A DNA stretch of 64,000 nucleotides, from positions 62,001 to 126,000 of the forward strand of contig CBDFKV010000004.1 of NCBI GenBank assembly GCA_965249035.1, given 5' to 3'. This DNA is from CBDFKV01 sp965249035 (lineage in GTDB: Bacteria; Pseudomonadota; Gammaproteobacteria; Arenicellales; Poriferihabitantaceae). Under the pieces are notes generated by a model. The model did no database searches and had not been told where the DNA came from. It saw only the letters and a program-made list of their open reading frames with translations. Below, one piece after another: positions 19,270-27,284 of this stretch (position 1 is its first letter; the number at the start of each line of letters is the position of its first letter). The position numbers and the translations under genes are program-made.

Positions 19270-20076
19270 TCATTCCTCCAGTTTGGAATTAGATTCGGCA
19301 TCAGGTTTACGAGGTGATCGAAACCGTTTTGCCAAAAATTCTGAAATTTGTGCGTAGGCCATGACGCTCATGATGGGAAACAAGCTGGCGAAAGCAATCA
19401 AGCCAAAACCATCCAGCAAGGGGCTGCGGCCTGGCACCGTCTCCGCCAACCCCAATCCCAAAGCAGCCACCAGCGGCACAGTTACGGTTGATGTGGTCAC
19501 CCCACCGGAATCATAGGCCAGGGGTATGATCATTTTGGGGGTGAAAAAGGTTTGAATAATGACGACGATGTAGCCGCCAATGATGAAATAGTGCAGCGGA
19601 TAACCGGTCACGATTCGCCAGCTGCCGAGGGCAATACCTATGGCCACCCCAAGTGCCACCGCCACCCGCAAGCCGGTCGTGCCAATGCTGCCACCAGAGA
19701 CTGAATTTGCCTTGATGGCTACTGCCAGCAAGGACGGCTCCGCGATCGTGGTGCTAAAACCGATCGCAAACGCAAACCAATAGACCCAGTAGTAGTCGGT
19801 CCAATCAAGTGCCACGTTCGTCAGATAAATAAACGCCGGATCAGTCAATTGCGTTGCCATCACCCGGCCTAAGGGGAACAACGCCTGCTCCAAGCCTTGT
19901 AAAAATAGCGCTAAGCCAACTAATACATAGGCAAAACCAACTAACACTTTTTTCATCTGCTTGATCGGCTTACGAATCACCAAAAACTGAAAGCCAAAAA
20001 TAATCGCTGCAATCGGCAATACGTCGCGACAGGTCGACAGCAAAGTACTTCCAAATGCCAGCAGCCAATCAATCAT
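19270..20076 (-). CDS. DUF1538 membrane protein, second copy
   Basis: A 268-residue polytopic membrane protein with about seven helices. It contains the two signature loops of DUF1538: STTIAEPSLLAVAIKA (about 109-124) and the glycine/threonine-rich AYDSGGVTTSTVTVPLV followed by GRSPLLDGFGLIAFASL. The conserved E-P and D-S-G-G residues inside membrane loops look like a substrate path. It is clearly homologous to the neighbouring 245-residue protein and overlaps it by four bases (ATGA). Function is unknown; a paired transporter is the natural inference. Confidence 0.85.
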   Translation of the reverse strand: MIDWLLAFGSTLLSTCRDVLPIAAIIFGFQFLVIRKPIKQMKKVLVGFAYVLVGLALFLQGLEQALFPLGRVMATQLTDPAFIYLTNVALDWTDYYWVYWFAFAIGFSTTIAEPSLLAVAIKANSVSGGSIGTTGLRVAVALGVAIGIALGSWRIVTGYPLHYFIIGGYIVVIIQTFFTPKMIIPLAYDSGGVTTSTVTVPLVAALGLGLAETVPGRSPLLDGFGLIAFASLFPIMSVMAYAQISEFLAKRFRSPRKPDAESNSKLEE

Positions 20077-20810
20077 GAGAGAATAATCCCATAAGCCATC
20101 ACGAATAAAATCGGTGTCAGTGATGCAAAGGCAATTAAGCCAAAACCATCTAACATCGGATTTCGGCCCTTGATGCTGGAAGCAAGACCAACGCCCAGCG
20201 CGGTCACTAGCGGCACTGTGATGGTTGAGGTGGTAACACCGCCAGAATCATAGGCAATGCCGATAATGAATTCAGGTGCCAGTGCGGTCATAATGACAAC
20301 GCCAGCGTAACCCGTGGCGATCATGTAATGAATCGGCCAGCCTCGTAAGATCCTGAGCACGCCAATCACAATGGCTATGCCCACTGAAACCGCTACCGTC
20401 AAGCGCAAGCCATCCGCATATTTTGACCTTGCTTCGTCCGATTGTTCGATGATGTTCCCGTCTGCCGCGATGCTTGCCGCTTCTCCTGCTACGGCAATTA
20501 ATGCCGGCTCTGCGATAGTGGTACCAAAACCCAGTGCGAAAGCAAATAGTAATAACCAAAACACGCTACCTTTTTTGGCAAACGCGTGCGCCATCGACTC
20601 GCCGATCGGGAATAAACCCAGCTCCAAGCCAAATACGAAAAAGGTCAAACCGAACACCACCAGCACCGTGCCGACGATTAGATTCATCAAATCCGGGATC
20701 GGTTGCTGCAAAACAAACAGCTGAAAGAAGGCAATCACCAGAATAATCGGTAATAAATCCCTTAGGCTTCCAAACAAAGAAGCCCCAAATGCTTTGATCG
20801 ATTTATTCAC
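20073..20810 (-). CDS. DUF1538 membrane protein, first copy
   Basis: A 245-residue homologue of the next gene, with GTTIAEPALIAVAGEA near 97 and YDSGGVTTSTITVPLV near 182, then GRNPMLDGFGLIAFASL. It differs by an extra hydrophilic insertion (about 113-128, EAASIAADGNIIEQSDEARS) between two helices. It is the first gene of the four-gene operon DUF1538-DUF1538-PII-CBS. The two paralogues probably form a heterodimer in the inner membrane. About 220 bp upstream contains no gene and should carry the promoter. Confidence 0.85.
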   Translation of the reverse strand: MNKSIKAFGASLFGSLRDLLPIILVIAFFQLFVLQQPIPDLMNLIVGTVLVVFGLTFFVFGLELGLFPIGESMAHAFAKKGSVFWLLLFAFALGFGTTIAEPALIAVAGEAASIAADGNIIEQSDEARSKYADGLRLTVAVSVGIAIVIGVLRILRGWPIHYMIATGYAGVVIMTALAPEFIIGIAYDSGGVTTSTITVPLVTALGVGLASSIKGRNPMLDGFGLIAFASLTPILFVMAYGIILS

Positions 20811-21034
20811 ATTGATGGGTTTATTTTATTTTCTCCGGCGAACCTTTGGCGCATCGACGCAACTATACGTGTGTGCGATACAAGTTCCAGCTTGGGCCTA
20901 TCTTACCCTAGTCTGACGAAAACGACTAAACGAAACCGTGCACTTTAGTTTACCGGTTGGGTTAATTTGTGGGAGTTGCGTACGCTCAGTGAGATCGCTA
21001 TGATTCGCCGTCAACCAGAGAACAACATATTGGC

Positions 21035-21112
21035 ATGAATCCTCTCTCAAGCATCCGCAGCACCCTGATCACCGGGTGTGTTCTGGCGCTACTGATCGCC
21101 CTCATTTTATAA
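21035..21112 (+). CDS. Possible 25-residue membrane peptide
   Basis: A small open frame with an ATG 90 bp before the PuuD-like gene. It encodes a short basic N terminus (S-S-I-R-S) and a hydrophobic stretch from about residue 10 to 25, typical of single-helix microproteins. The upstream ribosome site is weak (AGAGAAC about 13 bases before). It ends 12 bp before the next start in the same direction. No homology evidence is available, so it may be chance. Confidence 0.35.
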   Translation: MNPLSSIRSTLITGCVLALLIALIL

Positions 21113-21124
21113 GCTGATATCTCT

Positions 21125-21640
21125 ATGAGTTTCAATCTTTGGTCATTCACGGTTTGGTTGCACGTCATTACCGGTATCGCCTGGGTCGGTCTTTTATACT
21201 ATTTTAATTTTATTCAAGTACCCGCGGTTGCCGACGCAACCCGTGAGCAGGCGAATGATGCTTCCAAGCCTGGTCCAGCCGCAATAGGGCAATACATAGC
21301 CCCGCGTGCGCTGCTATGGTTTCGCTGGGCCGCGATAGCCACTTGGTTAACCGGTGCCAGCGCGCTGGAGTCGATGGGCATTGGCCTTGTGAACGCCTTT
21401 TTACTAAAACCCGGTGCCGCCATTATTGGTGTCGGGGCTTGGCTAGGAACCATTATGATGCTGAACGTTTGGCTATTGATTTGGCCTAATCAGCGTAAAA
21501 TCTTGGGAATGGTGGATGCCAGTACGGCTGAAATCGATCGGGCGAAATGGGTTGCAATGATGGCTTCTCGTGCGAATCTGGCCCTGTCGATCCCGATGCT
21601 GATGTGCATGGTGGGACAAGGGCATGGGTTGCCATTCTAG
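21125..21640 (+). CDS. PuuD-like urate-hydroxylase-family membrane protein
   Basis: A 171-residue protein with four or five membrane helices. The WLHVITGIAWVGLLYYFNFIQVPA opening matches the N-terminal membrane domain of urate hydroxylase PuuD (the cyanobacterial/proteobacterial urate oxidase N-terminal family). Histidine 14 in the first helix and later H/W residues could bind heme. The C-terminal cytochrome c domain of PuuD is absent, so this short form may not oxidise urate. No purine catabolic genes are adjacent. Confidence 0.72.
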   Translation: MSFNLWSFTVWLHVITGIAWVGLLYYFNFIQVPAVADATREQANDASKPGPAAIGQYIAPRALLWFRWAAIATWLTGASALESMGIGLVNAFLLKPGAAIIGVGAWLGTIMMLNVWLLIWPNQRKILGMVDASTAEIDRAKWVAMMASRANLALSIPMLMCMVGQGHGLPF

Positions 21641-21672
21641 CGATAAGCGCTAGCTCTGACCCCCAGCTCCAC

Positions 21673-22554
21673 TTAGGTTAAGTCGCGATGGTTGACCTGC
21701 GCTATCAATTCGTCTTTATGGTTTTTCGCAAAACGATCCTGTAACGCCTGCGTCACATACACCGAACGATGCCGTCCACCGGTGCACCCGACTGCGATGG
21801 TTAGATAGCTGCGATTATCTGCGGTAAAAGCCGGTAGCCAGTTTTCGACGAAATCACCGATTTGCTCGACCATTTCATCGACCATTTCGTGCTCAAGCAA
21901 AAAATCTATGACGGGTTTATCCAATCCAGTAAGCGGTCGCAAAGTTTCCTGCCAATGGGGATTAGGTAAGCAGCGAACGTCAAACACGAAATCCGCATCC
22001 ACCGGTACTCCATGCTTGAAACCAAATGACTCAAACTGCAATAACGGGCTTTGACTGAACTGCCCGCTGGCATAGCTACGTACCTGCTCGCGCAGTTCAT
22101 GTGGGGTCAAATGTGTGGTGTCAACAATATGATTAGCTCGTGCTTTCATCGGCTGCATGAAGTCAATTTCACGCACAATCGCCGCCAATAAAGGGGTCCG
22201 GCGATCGCTCAATGGATGCTTCCGTCGTGACTCGCTATAGCGACGAACCAATTCTTCTTGATCGCTTTGTAAAAATACCAGCTGCAGCTCAGCCCCTAAA
22301 TCGGACAATAAACTCAGGTTTTTCTCCATCGGCTCAAGTAAATCAAGATTGCGCGCGTCAATACTGACTGCGGCTAGCCGGCTATGCGTTCCCGGGCGAG
22401 TAAGCTGTTTTATAAACTCGGGTAATAGCGCTAACGGCAAATTATCGATGCAATAATAGCCAATATCTTCTAGCGCTTGCAGGGCGACACTTTTCCCTGA
22501 TCCAGACAGACCACTGATAATGATGGTGTGTACTTTGCTATTTAGCTTGCCCAT
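21673..22554 (-). CDS. rapZ: RNase adapter protein RapZ
   Basis: A 293-residue protein with the N-terminal Walker A GLSGSGKS (about 15-22), the family motif DIGYYCIDNLPLALL and the C-terminal GCTGGRHRSVY loop that binds small molecules. In enterobacteria RapZ hands GlmZ RNA to RNase E and senses glucosamine-6-phosphate; in other bacteria the homologue (YvcJ) is a nucleotide-binding regulator. The usual neighbours (rpoN, hpf, ptsN) are absent here, so it has been separated from the rpoN cluster. Confidence 0.95.
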   Translation of the reverse strand: MGKLNSKVHTIIISGLSGSGKSVALQALEDIGYYCIDNLPLALLPEFIKQLTRPGTHSRLAAVSIDARNLDLLEPMEKNLSLLSDLGAELQLVFLQSDQEELVRRYSESRRKHPLSDRRTPLLAAIVREIDFMQPMKARANHIVDTTHLTPHELREQVRSYASGQFSQSPLLQFESFGFKHGVPVDADFVFDVRCLPNPHWQETLRPLTGLDKPVIDFLLEHEMVDEMVEQIGDFVENWLPAFTADNRSYLTIAVGCTGGRHRSVYVTQALQDRFAKNHKDELIAQVNHRDLT

Positions 22555-22659
22555 CGCTCAAAAAAATGATGTTTGAGCTGCGAGTATAGCAAGCGCGAGA
22601 AAAATAAATCAAAACAGCGAGATACACCCCGATTAGCAAGTAAGACCAATCAAACCCAA

Positions 22660-23703
22660 TCAGTGTGAGCCTTCAGCCACCGGGTTTCGGCCCAGCAAGG
22701 TTCTAACCGCCTCACGCGGGTCACGGCCTTGGTACAGAACGTGATACACCTCGTCGGTAATCGGCATCTCGATATTCAAATCTTTGGCTTTCAGATACAG
22801 CTCCCGAGAAGTGTTATAACCCTCCACCTCTTGACCAATTTCTGCCATGGTGGCTTGCGCTGATTGTCCTTTACCGACACCCAAGCCCAAACGTCGATTC
22901 CGTGATTGATCATCGGTACAGGTCAAAATCAAATCGCCCATACCCGCCAATCCCATAAAGGTTTCGAGTTTTCCACCCAAAGCCAAGCCCAAACGCGTTA
23001 ACTCCGCCAAGCCACGGGTAATCAATGCAGCACGGGCATTGGCGCCATATCCCAAGCCATCACTAATTCCGGCGGCAACCGCCATCACATTCTTAATCGC
23101 GCCGCCCAATTGCACGCCGATAATGTCGGTATTGGGGTAAACGCGAGTGCTGGGCGTTCTAAACCATTCTGCGGCCTGCTCAGCCAGGGCTAAGTCATTC
23201 GAACCTGCGGTTAAGGCCGTCGGCAAACCTCGCGCAGTTTCGCCCGCAAAACTAGGGCCTGATATGACCAAACGACGGACATTTGGGCCAAATACCTCAT
23301 CCACGACCACGCTCAGCAAGTCGCCTGTTCTCGGGTCGAAGCCTTTGGTGCCCCACATGATAAAGACGCTATCGGGGGTTTTGCCCGCTTCGATCAACGC
23401 GGCGTGTAATGCGCTAAGGGTTTCACGAAAAGCATGACTAGGAACCACCAATAAGAACACATCGAAATCCCGCACAAGCTCGACATAGCTCGCATCCGGG
23501 TCGATGCTCAAGGTGTCTGGAAATCGCAGGCCCGGCAAGTACCGCTGATTTTCTCGCTCAGCCGCCATCGCAGCACTGTCTTCAGCGCTCCAAGACCACA
23601 ACTGCACCGCCCGCCCGGTTGAGGCTAGCAGCATCGCTAAAGCCGTGCCCCAAGAGCCTCCGCCTAACACGGCGATGGGTGGCTGAGGTGCGGCTGTCGA
23701 CAT
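22660..23703 (-). CDS. gpsA: Glycerol-3-phosphate dehydrogenase (NAD(P)+)
   Basis: A 347-residue cytosolic enzyme that reduces dihydroxyacetone phosphate to sn-glycerol-3-phosphate for phospholipid synthesis. It shows the dinucleotide loop VLGGGSWGTALA (about 12-23), VISGPSFAGE (about 143-152), the catalytic lysine in QLGGAIKNVMAVAAG and GLAGMGDL near 250. It follows secB by 25 bp in the common rhodanese-secB-gpsA order. Confidence 0.97.
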   Translation of the reverse strand: MSTAAPQPPIAVLGGGSWGTALAMLLASTGRAVQLWSWSAEDSAAMAAERENQRYLPGLRFPDTLSIDPDASYVELVRDFDVFLLVVPSHAFRETLSALHAALIEAGKTPDSVFIMWGTKGFDPRTGDLLSVVVDEVFGPNVRRLVISGPSFAGETARGLPTALTAGSNDLALAEQAAEWFRTPSTRVYPNTDIIGVQLGGAIKNVMAVAAGISDGLGYGANARAALITRGLAELTRLGLALGGKLETFMGLAGMGDLILTCTDDQSRNRRLGLGVGKGQSAQATMAEIGQEVEGYNTSRELYLKAKDLNIEMPITDEVYHVLYQGRDPREAVRTLLGRNPVAEGSH

Positions 23704-23728
23704 AGCGCTTGACTAGTTAACTAGGTGA

Positions 23729-24235
23729 CTAATTAACCGAATCAGAAGTGGGGGTTTGCTGGCTTTGCTTTTCCTTCTCTTTCTTGCGCAGGTACAAGGC
23801 CTCGAAGTTGATCGGATTAAGCAATAGCTGCGGAAACCCCCCTTTAGAAATCAAATCCGCTACCGTCTCACGCGCAAATGGCAACAACATATTCGGGCAG
23901 GCAATTTCTTTCAACATTTCCATTTGCTTGTCATCTGGAGCCTGAATTTCGAAAATCCCCGCTTGCTGAACTTCAATCAGAAAGACGGCTGCTTCTTCCA
24001 GCTTCGAGGTGACAGTCACATTCAACACCACCTCAAAAAACTGATTCTCGATTTGCTTATGCTGCAAAGTCATTTGCACATCGATTTGCGGTGAGACATC
24101 ACCCTGCGTAAAGATTTTAGGTGATTGTGGTGATTCATACGACACGTCCTTGATGTAAATCTTACGCGCCTCTAAACGAATCTGTGGCTGGCCGGACTGG
24201 TCAGCTGATTTCTGTTCTTGTTCTTTGTCAGCCAT
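23729..24235 (-). CDS. secB: Protein-export chaperone SecB
   Basis: A 168-residue tetrameric cytoplasmic chaperone that keeps preproteins unfolded and delivers them to SecA. The segment IRLEARKIYIKDVSYESPQ and the later CPNMLLPFARETVADLISKGGFPQLLLNPINFEALY are close to E. coli SecB. The C-terminal tail carries extra charged residues before the end. It is the middle gene of rhodanese-secB-gpsA; the glutaredoxin gene grxC, often present just before secB, is missing here. Confidence 0.97.
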   Translation of the reverse strand: MADKEQEQKSADQSGQPQIRLEARKIYIKDVSYESPQSPKIFTQGDVSPQIDVQMTLQHKQIENQFFEVVLNVTVTSKLEEAAVFLIEVQQAGIFEIQAPDDKQMEMLKEIACPNMLLPFARETVADLISKGGFPQLLLNPINFEALYLRKKEKEKQSQQTPTSDSVN

Positions 24236-24307
24236 GGTTATTCTCTGTTTAGTTTATTAGTTGGGTATTCAAGCCGGGTTAGTGAGAGTCATGCGGCACC
24301 AAGAAAC

Positions 24308-24724
24308 TTACTTTGCGACCGGTAAATTTTCTTTTTGCCAGGCCATCAAACCGCCGCTCAAAATATGTATATCACTAAAATCATTTTTTCTAAGGATGCT
24401 CGCTGCCCGCTTGGCGCGATTGCCACTGCGACAGGTCAACACCACTGGCTTAGATTTATATTTTTTCAGCTTATCGATGTTAGTAGATAACTCTTTCAGC
24501 GGCATATTGATGGAGTCTGGAATGTGGCCCAGCTGATATTCTTTGATTTCACATATATCAACTACAACACCGCCATCATGACTCACAACTTGTGGAACCC
24601 GCAGCGGGCTAATCATCTTGATCCCCATTGCTTTTTGACGCAGGGGCTCCAAGATCAGCAAGGCCAATATGATGGCAGCGGCAAGTAATAAGTGCCAGTT
24701 TTGAGAAAGAAATTCTAATTCCAT
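24308..24724 (-). CDS. Membrane-anchored rhodanese-like protein
   Basis: A 138-residue protein with an N-terminal membrane helix (about 9-28) and a rhodanese domain whose active-site loop is TCRSGNRAKRA (catalytic cysteine near 98). It resembles the YibN family that commonly precedes grxC and secB. The family moves sulfane sulfur or has a redox role. Rhodanese, secB and gpsA appear to be one transcript with 72 and 25 bp gaps. Confidence 0.9.
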   Translation of the reverse strand: MELEFLSQNWHLLLAAAIILALLILEPLRQKAMGIKMISPLRVPQVVSHDGGVVVDICEIKEYQLGHIPDSINMPLKELSTNIDKLKKYKSKPVVLTCRSGNRAKRAASILRKNDFSDIHILSGGLMAWQKENLPVAK

Positions 24725-24859
24725 TGATTTAAGGCCGGATGGTTTTGGCGTGTTGGCTAAGGCCCGCGATTATACTGAAAGTTTAGCCGCCAGCGCGATA
24801 TTCTGGTGCAAAGCAAAGTGAAAGCGGCCCAGCGCAAATAAATGATGAAGTCGCGCTGC

Positions 24860-25237
24860 TCATCGCGAGCGCAGCTGCGCCGATACCAGCTTGGCTTCCG
24901 GCACTTTCTCCTGAATTTGCAGCGCCAACGATTCAATCAAACCGAAACGCGGCCGGATCGATACCCACAGCACGTTAAGCTTCAGATTTAAATCGGCAAA
25001 AACCACGTCTGGACAATTCACTAATGCGACCTGCATACCCGCCATCTTCTGACGCAAGATTACGGTGGGTGCCTGATTGAGTTTGGGAATCAGCATCATA
25101 AAATCAGACAACGCTTTACCCTCCTCATCAGTGGAAGGAACACGCTGATACAGCGGCTCATTATTGGCCGAGATTTGAAAAATACCGTGTTGACGGCTGC
25201 TTAGCTGTTGTCTGTCTTTGTGGTCGGAATCACTCAT
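24860..25237 (-). CDS. Conserved small protein downstream of waaF, function unknown
   Basis: A 125-residue soluble protein with no signal peptide or membrane helix. The centre (LRQKMAGMQVALVNCPDV, then LNLKLNVLWVSIRPRFGLIESLALQI) suggests an alpha/beta fold. I do not recognise the family. Its ATG overlaps the waaF stop by four bases, so it is translationally coupled to the heptosyltransferase gene and likely belongs to the same transcript. Confidence 0.7.
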   Translation of the reverse strand: MSDSDHKDRQQLSSRQHGIFQISANNEPLYQRVPSTDEEGKALSDFMMLIPKLNQAPTVILRQKMAGMQVALVNCPDVVFADLNLKLNVLWVSIRPRFGLIESLALQIQEKVPEAKLVSAQLRSR

Positions 25238-26283
25238 AGCAGTGCAGCGACCTGATCAACGCTCAAGTCCTGCAAGCAACGCGTATGTCCCAACGGACAA
25301 TCGCGCTTGAAGCAGGGCTGGCACTCCATTTCCAGCCGTACTATTTCGCAATTATTGGAAAGCGGAGGTGTGAAATCTGGCGACGACGAGCCGTAAACCG
25401 CTACCAACTTTTTATTCAGCGCTGCAGCAACGTGCATCAAGCCAGAGTCGTTGGATACCACCGCATCCGCTTTGGCCAGCAAATCAACGGCTTCACCCAG
25501 CGCAGTTTCGCCGGCTAAAACCCGACAGGCTGAGGAATCAGCATTCGCCTGTATTGCATAGCTTTGAATAGTATTCGCGACCTCTCGATCCTTATCCGAA
25601 CCCAGCACCCATACTTGCCAACCCTCGACTATCTTACGCCGCGCTAATTCTCCAAAATGGGTGGCGGGCCACTGCTTTGATGGCCCAAATTCGGCACCTG
25701 GGCACAGCGCCAATATCGGCCGGTCGCTGGCCAAACCCAAACGATGCATCGTGGCCATTTGGACAGCGGTATCAATGCTCAAGCGTGGCTGCGGAATCTC
25801 TGGAAGCACAGCCATATCGGCTGGCGACGCCAAAACTACAAATCGCTGAACGTTTAGCGGCAAAGCATTTTTATCTAGGGCACGACAGTCATTGAGTAAA
25901 CCGTAGCGCTGCTCACCCACAAAGCCCGTACGCAGTGGAATCCGGGCAAAAAATGGGATCAACGCCGCTTTCAAGGAATTGGGCAAAATAATCGCTTGAT
26001 CGAAACCCCCATTGCGGATTTGTTGAGCCACCTGCCAACGTGCCTTTAAGCCTAGCTGCTTGTGCCCAACTGGCATACTGTATTGTGCATCCACCTCCGG
26101 CATACGATCAAGCAAAGGGTGCGTCCAAGCGGGTGCCAATACCGCTAGATAGGTGCCGGGCTGGCTATTCTTTAGCGTCTTAAACAAGCTCTGCGCCATC
26201 ACCATATCGCCGACCCAGGCCGGGCCTACGACCAGGATTTGGGGCGTTTTAACTGGCGTATTATTGGTGTCTTTTAGCGGCAA
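25234..26283 (-). CDS. waaF: ADP-heptose:LPS heptosyltransferase II
   Basis: A 349-residue GT9 enzyme that adds the second heptose to the lipopolysaccharide inner core. Signatures are VVGPAWVGDMVMAQSLF near 19-35, LCPGAEFGPSKQWPATHF near 193, SNDSGLMHVAAALNKK near 278 and the C-terminal CQPCFKRDCPLGHTRCL cysteine-rich end common to WaaF. Context after ilvE is the same as in pseudomonads. It shows that the organism makes heptose-containing LPS. Confidence 0.95.
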   Translation of the reverse strand: MPLKDTNNTPVKTPQILVVGPAWVGDMVMAQSLFKTLKNSQPGTYLAVLAPAWTHPLLDRMPEVDAQYSMPVGHKQLGLKARWQVAQQIRNGGFDQAIILPNSLKAALIPFFARIPLRTGFVGEQRYGLLNDCRALDKNALPLNVQRFVVLASPADMAVLPEIPQPRLSIDTAVQMATMHRLGLASDRPILALCPGAEFGPSKQWPATHFGELARRKIVEGWQVWVLGSDKDREVANTIQSYAIQANADSSACRVLAGETALGEAVDLLAKADAVVSNDSGLMHVAAALNKKLVAVYGSSSPDFTPPLSNNCEIVRLEMECQPCFKRDCPLGHTRCLQDLSVDQVAALL

Positions 26284-26325
26284 TATACAGCGTCATACAA
26301 ACCAAAGAGTGCGAGCGCCGACCAC

Positions 26326-27249
26326 TTAGTCGATGAACGTCAGCCAATCTAAATGGGCTTCGCTACGGCCATAAACGACGTCAAAGTACTTGGCTTGCAA
26401 GGCTTCGGTGATTGGCCCGCGAGAACCAGAACCGATTGCGCGGCCATCTAATGACTGAATCGGTGTGACTTCCGCCGCAGTGCCGGTAAAAAAGGCTTCG
26501 TCCGCAATGATGACTTGGTCTCTGGTCAAGCGTTTCTCGAACACCTCGTAGCCCATTTCTTTGGCCAATTGGATGATGGTATTGCGAGTAATACCATCCA
26601 GTGCGGAGGTAATATCTGGGGTGTAAATCACCCCATCGCGAACAATAAAGACGTTCTCGCCAGAGCCTTCCATAACATTGCCCTGGGCATCCAACATCAG
26701 CGCTTCTTCGGCGCCGCAAGCAATCGCCTCTTGTAGCGCTAGCATGGAGTTGATGTAGTTGCCGCAAGCCTTAGCTTGGCACATCGTAGCGTTGACGTGA
26801 TGACGCGTATAGGACGAGGTGCGAACTTTGATGCCTTTTTCCAAGCCTTCGACGCCCAGATAAGCGCCCCATTCCCACGCAGCGATGGACACGTGTGTTT
26901 TCAGCATTTCGGCTCGAATTCCCATGCCTTCAGAGCCATAAAATGCCAACGGCCGCATATAAGCACTCGCCAGCTCGTTTTCACGCACGGCTGATTTTTG
27001 TGCTTCACTCAAGGTTACAGAATCGTAGGGAATAGTCATGCCCAATATTCGGGCAGAATTAAACAGCCGCTTGGTATGCTCAGCCAATCTGAAAATTGCT
27101 GGCCCACGGTCGGTGGCATAGGCGCGAACGCCTTCGAACACACCCAAGCCATAATGCAAGGTATGGGTTAATACATGAACGTTAGCCTCACGCCAAGGCA
27201 CGAGCTCACCGTCAAACCAAATCACGCCATCACGATCACTAAATGACAT
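26326..27249 (-). CDS. ilvE: Branched-chain amino acid aminotransferase
   Basis: A 307-residue class IV PLP enzyme performing the last step of leucine, isoleucine and valine synthesis. GVFEGVRAY near 37, the PLP lysine in AKACGNYINSM near 159, EGSGENVF near 194 and FFTGTAAEVTPI near 256 are the canonical landmarks, and length is that of E. coli IlvE. A second class IV aminotransferase at 50.6 kb is more divergent. It is transcribed in the same direction as waaF, with 42 bp between them. Confidence 0.96.
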   Translation of the reverse strand: MSFSDRDGVIWFDGELVPWREANVHVLTHTLHYGLGVFEGVRAYATDRGPAIFRLAEHTKRLFNSARILGMTIPYDSVTLSEAQKSAVRENELASAYMRPLAFYGSEGMGIRAEMLKTHVSIAAWEWGAYLGVEGLEKGIKVRTSSYTRHHVNATMCQAKACGNYINSMLALQEAIACGAEEALMLDAQGNVMEGSGENVFIVRDGVIYTPDITSALDGITRNTIIQLAKEMGYEVFEKRLTRDQVIIADEAFFTGTAAEVTPIQSLDGRAIGSGSRGPITEALQAKYFDVVYGRSEAHLDWLTFID

Positions 27250-27284
27250 AGGACTACTCTCTACAATTGTTTATGTGGGTTTCG

